A DNA stretch of 64,000 nt. It comes from JAGOEX01 sp964630905 (GTDB taxonomy: Bacteria; UBP6; UBA1177). The stretch lies in assembly GCA_964630905.1 (NCBI GenBank), contig CAZVWR010000012.1, forward strand, positions 1 through 64,000. Direction: 5' to 3'. The notes under the pieces are model-generated. The model made no database searches, had not been told where the DNA came from, and worked only from the letters and a program-made list of their open reading frames with translations. A program made the position numbers and the translations under genes. Positions 32,661 to 40,462 of this stretch are shown here, one piece after another (the first letter of the stretch is position 1; every line of letters begins with the position of its first letter).

Positions 32661-33779
32661 TCAGAAATCCGACAGACGCTCCACAAAATCAGGTCGATCA
32701 ACAAAGGGATTTCTATTTCCCTGAGCAGCTTCAATGCGATCATTTCTCGTGCGTTCCCGCTCATCCACCGGATCATCAACATGCCACTGCCGAAGAACCG
32801 CTTCTTCCGCGGCTTTAATCCGCCCGTCCACCATATCTCCGTTATCATCAATGCAAAGATGAATATAACATTCGAACGCCCAGCGGACCGCCATATAAAA
32901 ATGTGCCCTCGCAATATCACCCTTCCGGGAATCACGCACCTCAAACACAATGGATCCGGAATCACTCTGTCCTCTGTATGAGCAGTCACTTCCCACGACG
33001 CAGTAAGTGTCCGTCATCATGGAAACTTCACCGAAATCAAGTGTTCCCCGATCTGAATTCACCTGCACATCTGTGGGAAACAGATGATGGATATCGTATC
33101 CCGGCGGCGTATTCTCACCGTTACTTGAAACAATCTGACTTTTGGGCCACGAATGCTCACAGTTTAGTCCACTGCCGCCGTTGTACACTTCGCTTCGAGT
33201 TGCAGGACCTGGAATTGTCCTGCCACTGTACAGACATTCGATTTCATCATTAAACACATCAATTCCACCATACATTGCGTCTCGGGCAGTATCATAATCA
33301 AACGGACTGTCAACTGCAATAAGGTTATACAGTGCCTCACGCAAAGACTCATCATAAAGCCCGTTTGTTGATGCGTAAGGATCATCGTAAGGATCATCGT
33401 CAGAAATCGTGTCTTCATCCACTGTTTCATCCGCAGTCTCATCCACAGTCTCATCCACAGTTTCATCCGCAGTTTCATCCACAGCTTCATCCGCAGTTTC
33501 ATCCACAGTTTCGTCCACAGTTTCGTCAACGGTTTCATCAACGGTTTCATCAACGGTTTCGTCAACACCTTCGTCGGTGTTTTCATCGGTGTTTTCATCC
33601 GACTCCGTATCTTCCGACTCCGCCAAGGCTTCGTCGGACAAGTCGTCGGACAAGTCGTCAACTGTTTCATCCATTGTTTCATCAACAGTTTCGTCAGAGA
33701 CCGGTTTATAATTTCCACCTGAAGAAGTATTACAGGAAACAACACTCAAAAAAAGAAGTGCAATTAAAAGAAATCTCAT
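32661..33779 (-). CDS. lipoprotein endonuclease I / NucM-type nuclease with DETV repeats
   Basis: Lipid-anchored nuclease of 372 residues. Lipobox VVSC (Cys16). Residues 30-130 are an acidic linker built mainly of four-residue units DETV/DETA. The catalytic domain (about 135-372) matches endonuclease I (EndA/NucM): NCEHSWPKS with the catalytic His209, then DIHHLFPTD and NSDRGTLDFGEV, the metal- and substrate-site motifs. Such enzymes cut DNA or RNA non-specifically outside the cytoplasm, for nutrient use or defence against extracellular DNA. Lipid anchoring on a 100-residue acidic spacer is unusual for the family. A TATAAT-like box lies on its strand at 33821-33816. Confidence 0.9.
   Translation of the reverse strand: MRFLLIALLFLSVVSCNTSSGGNYKPVSDETVDETMDETVDDLSDDLSDEALAESEDTESDENTDENTDEGVDETVDETVDETVDETVDETVDETADEAVDETADETVDETVDETADETVDEDTISDDDPYDDPYASTNGLYDESLREALYNLIAVDSPFDYDTARDAMYGGIDVFNDEIECLYSGRTIPGPATRSEVYNGGSGLNCEHSWPKSQIVSSNGENTPPGYDIHHLFPTDVQVNSDRGTLDFGEVSMMTDTYCVVGSDCSYRGQSDSGSIVFEVRDSRKGDIARAHFYMAVRWAFECYIHLCIDDNGDMVDGRIKAAEEAVLRQWHVDDPVDERERTRNDRIEAAQGNRNPFVDRPDFVERLSDF
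33414..33566 (-). repeat. 12-bp tandem repeats coding DETV/DETA
   Basis: About twelve consecutive 12-base units encode Asp-Glu-Thr-Val or Asp-Glu-Thr-Ala (residues 72-122 of the nuclease lipoprotein). Units are close copies, so copy number can vary without a frameshift. The opposite strand is open through the same tract and reads as serine/valine repeats; that is a mirror of the repeat and not a gene. Confidence 0.92.
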
Positions 33780-33901
33780 TTCATACCTCCAAATTATGCA
33801 AGAACGAGCAAAATGATTATACTTGAAAGATTCCTGAAAATACAGTTTGACACCATCTTGACAAACTCGGCACTGATATAAAAACTGACAGATGACAATA
33901 G

Positions 33902-33961
33902 AAACACAGGATTTTCGTCAATTTCTCTAACAAATTTGACATGTTTTTTTATTGTTGCAAT
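33902..33961. repeat. 60-bp intergenic repeat, copy A
   Basis: This stretch matches 42114-42173 at 56 of 60 positions with no gaps, including TTTTCGTCAATTTCTCTAA and AAATTTGACAT. It lies between the nuclease lipoprotein and the VOC gene. It contains TTGACA (33936-33941), but here no rightward gene follows. See the finding for possible meanings. Confidence 0.85.
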
Positions 33962-33971
33962 TTAAAATCAA

Positions 33972-34006
33972 AGGAAAACATCATCCCTTGAAAAAGAGAT
34001 GTTCCT
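33972..34006 (-). terminator. possible terminator of the VOC gene
   Basis: On the minus strand AGGAACATC pairs with GATGTTTTCCT (two bulged bases) about 25 bases after the VOC stop at 34032, and is followed by a T-rich TTTGATTTTAAATTG. The bulge and 15-base loop make it a moderate candidate. Confidence 0.4.
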
Positions 34007-34031
34007 CCTGAAATTTAGATCAAAAGTGAAA

Positions 34032-34397
34032 TTAATCGGTATAAAACCCGATTTTGTTGCCTTCGCTGTCAATAATTATTGCAAAAGAACCTTTTCCTTC
34101 CGCTTCAATTTTTGTTTCAGGCGTGTGGATTTTTCCGCCATTGTTAAAAGCTTTTTCAAGAATAGTATCAAGTTGTCCTACTGCATTAAAGTGGATTAAA
34201 ACACCATCTTTCCCGGGGTTAAAGTTTTCAGCATAGCTTAATGCTCCGTTTACATTTGAATCTTCAGGGAAAAACGCCATCTTTTCTTCTTCACATTCAC
34301 AAATTGAAAGTTTTGTTTCCAGCAAATTCTCATAGAAATTTACTGCTCTGCTAAAATCAATAACCGGGATCTCAAAAAAACTGACAAGATTTCTCAT
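34032..34397 (-). CDS. VOC-family (glyoxalase-like) protein
   Basis: Small cytosolic protein of 121 residues with one vicinal-oxygen-chelate fold. The pattern FFEIPVIDFSRAVNFYENLL, then an internal strand pair, VLIHFNAVGQLDTILEKA and ends with DSEGNKIGFYTD, which is typical. Members act as dimers in metal-dependent isomerases, dioxygenases or drug-binding proteins; here the usual metal-site residues are incomplete by eye, so the substrate cannot be named. AAGGAGG gives a strong ribosome site. It follows the AraC-type regulator on the same strand after a terminator. Confidence 0.85.
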   Translation of the reverse strand: MRNLVSFFEIPVIDFSRAVNFYENLLETKLSICECEEEKMAFFPEDSNVNGALSYAENFNPGKDGVLIHFNAVGQLDTILEKAFNNGGKIHTPETKIEAEGKGSFAIIIDSEGNKIGFYTD

Positions 34398-34414
34398 TTT
34401 CTGCCTCCTTGTGC

Positions 34415-34444
34415 AAATAAATAAAACTCCGGAATTTTTCCGGA
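34415..34444 (-). terminator. intrinsic terminator of the AraC-type regulator gene
   Basis: On the minus strand TCCGGAA-AAA-TTCCGGA forms a perfect seven-pair stem with a three-base loop, followed by GTTTTATTTATTT. It sits about 65 bases after the stop of the regulator at 34508 and just upstream of the VOC gene. Confidence 0.7.
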
Positions 34445-34507
34445 CACACTGAACAGTATCAAAAGCCGGATAATTTAATTGAAATATTGCGACAAAATAT
34501 GAGTGTT

Positions 34508-35320
34508 TTATAAATAAAAATCTGAAAAAGCAGAATATTTGAAAAAATACTGCCCTGGAGTCAACGATGTTATAGATTTGAAGTCATTTATAAAATGTGC
34601 CTGATCAGAATATCCCGATTCAAATGCAAGACGAGTAAGCGAGATGTCTGGATTTTTCTGTTTTATGGAAAGGGTTTTCTGAAATCTGATAACTTTTGAA
34701 AAATCTTTCAATGTTACACCTGTATGATTCATAAACATTCTTTCAAGGTTTCTTTTGCTGCAGAAAACCATATCTGCCAACTTGCTTATTTTGATTCCTC
34801 CCCCACTTTCAGATATAAGGGAAACAGACATCGAAACCCTCTCTTCCAACTCCTTCTCTTTTTTTGCTATCATTTTCAGAAAATAATCTTCAATAATTTT
34901 GATCTTACCGGAAAAATCCTGAACTTCTGACATCCTTTCAGCAACAAACTTGAGTTCCTTTTCTAACAAATAGGTTGCATCTTCATACTCATCGGAAATC
35001 AGTGAAGGATTAAAATTAAAAAGAACTTTTGCGGCATCAGGCTTTACAGCGAGAATTAAAAAGTTGCTTGAACCTTCTATTTCAAGCTCTGTCTGTTTTG
35101 TGAACAGTCCTGAAACCGAAACCGTTGCAACCCTGTCTGTTCCTGAAATTTTAACCAAAGACATTCTGCCGCCGAAATTGAACATAATTTGAGCAAATCC
35201 GGATGGCACAATAAGTTCCTTGCAAAAACCATCTCCGCTCTTCTTTATGTCAAGACCCCATGCATAAGCAATATAGTCTGACAACGGCTTTTTAAATATT
35301 CGTACGGTGCACTCCATCAT
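34508..35320 (-). CDS. AraC-family transcriptional regulator
   Basis: Soluble regulator of 270 residues (start at Met1 or Met2; no strong ribosome site decides it). Residues 1-110 form a beta-rich sensor like those of DUF6597-type AraC proteins (ELIVPSGFAQIMFNFGG). The C-terminal 100 residues carry two helix-turn-helix motifs: ISKLADMVFCSKRNLERMF and LTRLAFESGYSDQAHFIND, followed by LTPGQYF. It sits upstream of a VOC gene on the same strand, a common pairing, so that gene is a possible target. Its inducer is unknown. Confidence 0.88.
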   Translation of the reverse strand: MMECTVRIFKKPLSDYIAYAWGLDIKKSGDGFCKELIVPSGFAQIMFNFGGRMSLVKISGTDRVATVSVSGLFTKQTELEIEGSSNFLILAVKPDAAKVLFNFNPSLISDEYEDATYLLEKELKFVAERMSEVQDFSGKIKIIEDYFLKMIAKKEKELEERVSMSVSLISESGGGIKISKLADMVFCSKRNLERMFMNHTGVTLKDFSKVIRFQKTLSIKQKNPDISLTRLAFESGYSDQAHFINDFKSITSLTPGQYFFKYSAFSDFYL

Positions 35321-35390
35321 TCAACCATCAGATAAATCCACGAACATTATACTCAAACCTAATCAAATGAATTGAAAAAATGCGACAAAT

Positions 35391-35822
35391 TCATCCAATA
35401 ATTCTAACGCTCTCAACATCGCCGACAGAAAGCCAGTCATCCATGTTTCCATAATTGCTCTTGTCAATATGAAATTGTTTGATCTCTTTGAACTCTTCTA
35501 TTTCAATCAAAACAAGATATCTCTTTCCTGCCCACTTCTGAATTTGTTTTTCTGTCAGATTCAGCTTTTTCTGATTCTGCATTACAAGATTTTTAGATTC
35601 TTCCTCATTCATTTTTTCAGAACTGAAAACCAATGAGACAACCGCCTTTGACTTAACTAACCCATCAGCATTATTGTTGATAAAATACAGCATATCTCCC
35701 TTGTTAACTCTTCCATGGGGCAGTTTTCTTCCTGTCGCACCTCTTATAATCATAGTTTTGCTTCCTTCTGACAGTTTTTCAAATTCTTTTGCCTTTGCAT
35801 CCAGATAAACTATGTGGTCCAT
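35391..35822 (-). CDS. PUA-like (ASCH/EVE-type) domain protein
   Basis: Small soluble protein of 143 residues. GRKLPHGRVNKGDMLYFINN followed by KAVVSLVFSS and YLVLIEIEEF is the strand order of PUA-like folds of the ASCH or EVE kind, which bind RNA or modified nucleobases. GGAGG lies just upstream of the ATG. It lies between the regulator and the serine hydrolase on the same strand but with a 70-base gap downstream; no partner is evident. Classification is by pattern only. Confidence 0.6.
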   Translation of the reverse strand: MDHIVYLDAKAKEFEKLSEGSKTMIIRGATGRKLPHGRVNKGDMLYFINNNADGLVKSKAVVSLVFSSEKMNEEESKNLVMQNQKKLNLTEKQIQKWAGKRYLVLIEIEEFKEIKQFHIDKSNYGNMDDWLSVGDVESVRIIG

Positions 35823-35843
35823 TTTCTCCTCCTTTCAATAAAA

Positions 35844-37298
35844 TTAATAATCCCTGTGGTTAAATAGAACATTCAGCAGCATAACCGTTGCAAAAAACAA
35901 AGCCGAATATGCAAGAACCGGGGTTGCGGCAGGAAATATCGAGGTAATAAAAAGATAATCCTGACATAAACACCAGATGAGCACAAAATATATGTCTATC
36001 GAAATCACAAACTGAACAATTCTTTTTGCAAGTGATTTGTCTGAGAACGGATTGAACTTTCTTTTTCCTGAAAAGATCCCATGCAGAAGTCTGAACAACA
36101 TTAAAAATGAGAAAAAGAGAATAATGTTGATGATTATCCAAACTGCGGCATCACCTTTTGCAATAATACCCATTCCGACAGAGTCAAATCTGTTGAACTG
36201 AGCCCAGTCTTCCAAAATAACAGAGAACATCGGCCATGACCTTTGACTGTTTGCAAAAATGACAATGCCATCTCCCGATTCAGGAACAAAATGGAAATGT
36301 GTCATCCAGCCAAGCCCCTGACCACCATGTGAAACAGCTTTCATTCCGTTTGGAAAAGTCTCTAAAAAATGTCCAAACCCGTAAGAATCAAAAACTGCAC
36401 TGAAAAGCCCGCTCATCTCAATTTGAGGAGAGTGAATTTCATCAATTAATTCAGAACTTAAAACTTTCAAGGTATTCTCATTGAACTTTGTCATTGAAGC
36501 AGAAACAAACTTTGAAATATCTCCGACAGTTGAAAAAAGTCCGCCTGAAGCATTTCCCGCATAAAAATAAACAGGGATCTCTTCTCCGTCTATTTTATAA
36601 CCTTTTGGAACATCGGGAAACCGGTCGGGACTATATTGAAATCCCGAATTAGTCATTCCAAGCGGAAGAAGAACAGATTTTTCCATATAAATTGCAAAAT
36701 TTTCCCCTGTAACCTCCTCAATAAGCAGTTCAAGAAGATTAAATCCCGCATTTGAATAGATAAATGATCTGCCCGGCTTATCAACCATTTTCAGATCAGG
36801 CAGGAGCACTTTTTTTAATGGCGGTCTTATTTCTGAGGGTGAGTAATGAACTCCGATAGTTCCAAGCCCAAGTCCCGAAGAGTTGCTCAAAAGATCTCTG
36901 GTTGTAATTTCTTTAAACAGCGAATCATCCGCAGGAAGTTCAAAAGTCTTGAAATATTTGTAAACCGGTTCATCAAGATCAATCTTTCCATCCTGAACAA
37001 GCGTCATAACTCCCCATGCCGTCAACGATTTTGAAATTGAATGAACCATGCATAAATCAGTTGTCTTTAATTCTTTTTTCAAACTTACATCTGCATATCC
37101 AAAAGATCTTTCCCATACTGTTTTTCCATCTTTTATTAAAGCTGTAACCGTTCCCGGCACTTCAAACCTTTCCATTAAAAGCGGAATTCTGTTATCAAGA
37201 TGGTCGGTAAAATCGTCAACTGAACAGAATTTCTTTTCGCATCCCAAAACAAACCCTGCAAATAAAACCAATGTTATCAAATACTTAAAGCTTTTCAT
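35844..37298 (-). CDS. lipid-anchored serine beta-lactamase-like hydrolase with C-terminal membrane helices
   Basis: Envelope protein of 484 residues in the beta-lactamase/PBP-like (class C, MEROPS S12-type) family. The signal ends in a possible lipobox VLGC (Cys20). Active-site motifs are complete: S87-I-S-K90, Y181-S-N183 and H323-GG in SHGGQGLGW. The last 120 residues hold three hydrophobic helices (VWIIINIILFFSFLMLF, VISIDIYFVLIWCLC, AYSALFFATVMLLNVLF), so the C terminus is in a membrane. Possible roles are D-amino-acid peptide or ester hydrolysis. The inner-membrane helices conflict with outer-membrane lipidation, so the Cys may not be lipidated. It lies 9 bases after the Omp85 gene on the same strand. 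Confidence 0.88.
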   Translation of the reverse strand: MKSFKYLITLVLFAGFVLGCEKKFCSVDDFTDHLDNRIPLLMERFEVPGTVTALIKDGKTVWERSFGYADVSLKKELKTTDLCMVHSISKSLTAWGVMTLVQDGKIDLDEPVYKYFKTFELPADDSLFKEITTRDLLSNSSGLGLGTIGVHYSPSEIRPPLKKVLLPDLKMVDKPGRSFIYSNAGFNLLELLIEEVTGENFAIYMEKSVLLPLGMTNSGFQYSPDRFPDVPKGYKIDGEEIPVYFYAGNASGGLFSTVGDISKFVSASMTKFNENTLKVLSSELIDEIHSPQIEMSGLFSAVFDSYGFGHFLETFPNGMKAVSHGGQGLGWMTHFHFVPESGDGIVIFANSQRSWPMFSVILEDWAQFNRFDSVGMGIIAKGDAAVWIIINIILFFSFLMLFRLLHGIFSGKRKFNPFSDKSLAKRIVQFVISIDIYFVLIWCLCQDYLFITSIFPAATPVLAYSALFFATVMLLNVLFNHRDY

Positions 37299-37307
37299 GA
37301 CTTCCTC

Positions 37308-38384
37308 CTAAAATGCCTGCATAATGCTTAAATAATAGCTGAATTTTCCTTCTCTATTGACTGCAACATCAAATCTTATCGGTATCTTTTCTCTTCTATC
37401 AAGCATAAGCCTAAGTCCCACGCCTCCTGCAAAAGCTGTTCTTTCAGGATCAAAAGAAAGAGGTCCGGGAGCAACATTCCCAGCTGCGAAAAATGCAGTC
37501 GCTTCAAATCTCCAGTAAATCGGGAATCTGTATTCAACCTGTCCAGCGATCATACACTTATCAAGATAGTATCCCTTGTAATATCCGCGAAGCATTTCTT
37601 CTCCGCCAAGTGGCGCCATCATCTGAAAAGGCACTGTCCCTGCATTGATGTTGTAAATGAATTGAAATGCCAGAACATGATCTTTAAAAACATTGAAATA
37701 CTGTCTGTGATCAATGAAAAAGTTTATAAAAGAGCGTTCCATTCCATACCTTAAGACCTTGATTTCAGTGAGAAATCCATTAAGCGGATAAAAAGTCCCA
37801 TCTCTTTTGTCAACAAGAAGTCTTATTCCGAAACCGTATTTTTCAATTCCGTCCGCCCCCTCAATGTTGTCATTTTCAAGCATCCCTTGTGACTTTTTCT
37901 TTTTTATATTCATTTTCCAAATATCAAATGCCGGTCCGAGATAAATTCCTTTATTTACTGCAAGCCCCAGAAATGCTTTGAACTTTATGTCTTCCTTAAG
38001 ATATTTTTCCTTGTTTTTATCATTATTGTTGTCGCCAATACCGAAAAAAACTTCAGGAGATTTATTTGCCGCAAGGAAAAAAGTTGTCAGAATTTTTTCA
38101 TTTACCGGATAAAAATCTGTTCTGAACATTCCCATGAACTGGTTTTTCAGCGTGTAAATTCCTGAAAGCTTAATTGTGTCCTGAACTGAGTTTCTGTTTT
38201 CAGGCTCTCTATTATAATACCCAATGCCAGTTGCACCGAACATGAATGATGTTTCAGGAGTATATGCAACTATAGGAAGAGCAACTGCTCCAAGTTTTTT
38301 CTTCTCACTTTTTTTCTCCTGCTCATAACTGAACAAAATCAGCGGAAAAACCATCAGAATGAACAAAATCACTGTTTTTTTCAT
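37308..38384 (-). CDS. Omp85-superfamily outer-membrane barrel protein (surface antigen)
   Basis: Exported protein of 358 residues: signal peptide MKKTVILFILMVFPLILFS, then a short linker and a barrel without POTRA domains. GGEEMLRGYYKGYYLDK is the conserved RGxxxG-type motif of the bacterial surface antigen (Omp85 C-terminal) domain, and the chain ends in an aromatic strand (SYYLSIMQAF). Full-length BamA is about 800 residues, so this is a short, POTRA-less member with unknown cargo. It is probably co-transcribed with the serine hydrolase 9 bases downstream and is divergent from a membrane AraC regulator, with operator-like repeats between. Confidence 0.85.
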   Translation of the reverse strand: MKKTVILFILMVFPLILFSYEQEKKSEKKKLGAVALPIVAYTPETSFMFGATGIGYYNREPENRNSVQDTIKLSGIYTLKNQFMGMFRTDFYPVNEKILTTFFLAANKSPEVFFGIGDNNNDKNKEKYLKEDIKFKAFLGLAVNKGIYLGPAFDIWKMNIKKKKSQGMLENDNIEGADGIEKYGFGIRLLVDKRDGTFYPLNGFLTEIKVLRYGMERSFINFFIDHRQYFNVFKDHVLAFQFIYNINAGTVPFQMMAPLGGEEMLRGYYKGYYLDKCMIAGQVEYRFPIYWRFEATAFFAAGNVAPGPLSFDPERTAFAGGVGLRLMLDRREKIPIRFDVAVNREGKFSYYLSIMQAF

Positions 38385-38462
38385 TTTTCGTCTCCATCAC
38401 GAAAATTAACCATTCACAACTTCATTTTTGCATTCTTGAAAATTATTTACGCCCCAATTCGC

Positions 38463-38515
38463 GTTTCAGGACAAACTTGAATTTTCCGGACTTGAACAAT
38501 TAAGGTTTCAGGACA
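38463..38515. promoter_or_regulatory. three TTTC(A/C)GGAC repeats, candidate AraC operator
   Basis: Copies start at 38464 (TTTCAGGACA), 38483 (TTTCCGGACT) and 38506 (TTTCAGGACA), spaced 19 and 23 bases, near two helical turns each and on the same face of the helix. The outer two agree over GTTTCAGGACA. They sit in the divergent region between the Omp85 and AraC genes, upstream of the rightward promoter. Direct repeats of this spacing are typical AraC-family sites. Confidence 0.55.
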
Positions 38516-38558
38516 TTTGATCCTAATAATTTCAATGGGTTGCGAAAACATCAATAAT

Positions 38559-38587
38559 TTGACTATTTTTTGCTGATTTTGTATTTT
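38559..38587 (+). promoter_or_regulatory. promoter of the membrane AraC regulator
   Basis: TTGACT at 38559-38564 and TATTTT at 38582-38587 are separated by 17 bases, 30 bases before the ATG at 38617, which has AAAAGGG in front. The upstream repeats would place a bound regulator just behind RNA polymerase. Confidence 0.5.
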
Positions 38588-38616
38588 TACTTGTTTTGTT
38601 TTTTTAAAAGGGTTTT

Positions 38617-39726
38617 ATGATAACAGTCTTTTTTGCAGGAGCCATTCAGGCTTTTCTGATATCTGTTTCTTTCTTTTTCAGGAAACAGAATTCAAAAGGA
38701 AACATTTTTATCTCAATTTTTCTTTTTATTTTTTCTCTTGAACTTCTTTTTTCAGCATATTATGCTTCTGATATTCCTCTTTATTTTCCTCACCTGATCC
38801 ATCTTGACGGACCGATGTCAATGTTTTACGGACCGCTTGTTTTCTGGTATGTCGCTTTTACAACTGCTCAAAAATCAAAGTTTACCAAAACTGATATTCT
38901 TCACATAATTCCTTTTGTTCTCCTTGTAATTTATAAGCTGCCGTCGTTCTTTTTAAAAAGTGCGGCATGGAAAGTTGAATTTTTTAAGACCAACATACTT
39001 GGCACAAGAGACCTTGAGTTTTATCTGCTTAATATCATTATATTTATCCAAGTCGGATTTTATCTTGTTTATGCGTTGAGAAGCTACAGATCTTTTAAAA
39101 AATCTTTGTCCGATACTTTTTCCAACTATGAAGGGGTTGATCTTAAATGGCTTTTTATCATGCTTATTTCAGGCATTGTGATATGGTCTTTTTTTCTTTT
39201 TATGTTTGTTCTTGCGTTATTTGGATTCAACTCTGCCACAGCTAATGCAGTCAATGCACTTTTTCTTGCCGGATGGGTTTTCTTTTTCGGATTTACCGCC
39301 CTGACTGTACCTTTTCATAAAAGAGAAGTTCTTGAAAAGGTTTCAACTGTTTCAGAAAAGAAAGAAAACTTTGAAAATATTGATGATCTTATTTCAATTG
39401 CCAACGAAATAGATAAACTTATGAATGAAGAAAAACCATATCTTGATCCCGATCTAACAATCGTCTCTTTATCAGAAAAGACGGGACTTCCTCACTATCT
39501 TATTTCTAAAGCAATAAACCGTGTTAAAGAATGCAATTTTCATACATATATCAATAAATACAGAGTCGAAGAAGTTAAAAAACTTCTTGCTGACCCTGAA
39601 AACTCTAAAAAATTCACACTTCTTGCACTTGCTCTTGACAGCGGATTTAAATCAAAATCGGCATTTAATGACATATTTAAGAAGTTTACCGGGCTGACTC
39701 CTAAAGAGTTTAGAAAAACTTTCTGA
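38617..39726 (+). CDS. membrane-embedded AraC-family regulator
   Basis: Regulator of 369 residues with about seven hydrophobic helices in the first 235 residues (IQAFLISVSFFF, IFISIFLFIFSLELLF, ILHIIPFVLLVIY, LNIIIFIQVGFYLVYAL, WLFIMLISGIVIWSFFLF and others) and a cytosolic AraC DNA-binding domain at the end: IVSLSEKTGLPHYLISKAIN and LLALALDSGFKSKSAFNDIF, then GLTPKEFRK. Membrane-sensor AraC proteins of this layout are known in Bacteroidota and related groups. The divergent Omp85-hydrolase pair and its own gene are the likely targets. It ends seven bases from the convergent ABC permease gene. Confidence 0.88.
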   Translation: MITVFFAGAIQAFLISVSFFFRKQNSKGNIFISIFLFIFSLELLFSAYYASDIPLYFPHLIHLDGPMSMFYGPLVFWYVAFTTAQKSKFTKTDILHIIPFVLLVIYKLPSFFLKSAAWKVEFFKTNILGTRDLEFYLLNIIIFIQVGFYLVYALRSYRSFKKSLSDTFSNYEGVDLKWLFIMLISGIVIWSFFLFMFVLALFGFNSATANAVNALFLAGWVFFFGFTALTVPFHKREVLEKVSTVSEKKENFENIDDLISIANEIDKLMNEEKPYLDPDLTIVSLSEKTGLPHYLISKAINRVKECNFHTYINKYRVEEVKKLLADPENSKKFTLLALALDSGFKSKSAFNDIFKKFTGLTPKEFRKTF

Positions 39727-39733
39727 TTTTGTA

Positions 39734-40462
39734 TCAATCCACTTTCTTAACAAAGATTCTGATGCAGAAAATAATTATTGAAATGTGGATTAAAAGTGCG
39801 CAGAAAACTATCATCGGAAGATCGAGAAAACCGATGTTTTTTCCTGTGATTATTGCACTTACCCATGTTTGAGGAACTATGAAAAAAAGGATGCTCCATT
39901 TTGAGACAAGAAAATAGTTGGCAATTGGGGGAATTATCATCATTCCGAGCAGTTTTCCTATTGCAAGTCCTTCAACTTTGTTGGATGCATTAGAAGCCAT
40001 TAAAAAAGAAAAAACCGGTGCCTGCAAAGCAAGCAGTATTGAAACAATCAACAAATTCAGCATGTTGATTGCATAAATGTCATAAAGGGCTAAATAGAAA
40101 ACAACTGAAACTAAAAAGGTGAAAACAATGGGAACTGTCATCCTGAAAACAAGATATCCTCTTTTTGTCAATGGTGTCACGGCGTAGTAATTTATCATTG
40201 ATTCATCCCGTTCATCAAGAATTATAAAGCCGATGACAAGTCCGACCATCATGGGGATAAGCAATGAAAAAAATGAAATTATCATGGGGTAGTCTGAAAT
40301 TATGTCATAATCAAAGAATTGAATGACTTGTTCCCGTGCAACGGAAAGAAATATTCTAAGCACGACTATAATTATGAGAGGAGCAACAGCAGTCATTGTC
40401 TGCATTGGATCTCTGACAATGTTCCTGATGTCGGCAATAGTGAATTTTATCAGTTTTTTCAT
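39734..40462 (-). CDS. ABC-2 type transporter permease
   Basis: Integral inner-membrane protein of 242 residues with six predicted helices (LIIIVVLRIFLSV, IISFFSLLIPMMVGLVIGFII, VFTFLVSVVFYLALY and others). The conserved DERDESMINYYAVTPL region on the cytoplasmic side, where ABC-2 permeases contact the ATPase, is present. It is last in a three-gene operon; its start overlaps the previous stop (TGATG). With the other two genes it would form an exporter of unknown substrate, similar in plan to fluoroquinolone- or lipid-type exporters. Confidence 0.85.
   Translation of the reverse strand: MKKLIKFTIADIRNIVRDPMQTMTAVAPLIIIVVLRIFLSVAREQVIQFFDYDIISDYPMIISFFSLLIPMMVGLVIGFIILDERDESMINYYAVTPLTKRGYLVFRMTVPIVFTFLVSVVFYLALYDIYAINMLNLLIVSILLALQAPVFSFLMASNASNKVEGLAIGKLLGMMIIPPIANYFLVSKWSILFFIVPQTWVSAIITGKNIGFLDLPMIVFCALLIHISIIIFCIRIFVKKVD

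Noticed and set aside
33409..33711. Serine/valine-rich open frame on the plus strand opposite the nuclease stalk
   Set aside because: It is the mirror of the DETV-coding repeat; it has no ribosome site, and the opposite strand encodes a complete nuclease lipoprotein.
34437..34446. TTTCCGGACA as another AraC operator copy
   Set aside because: It is one arm of the intrinsic terminator (TCCGGAA-AAA-TTCCGGA plus T tract) after the AraC-type gene, which explains it fully.
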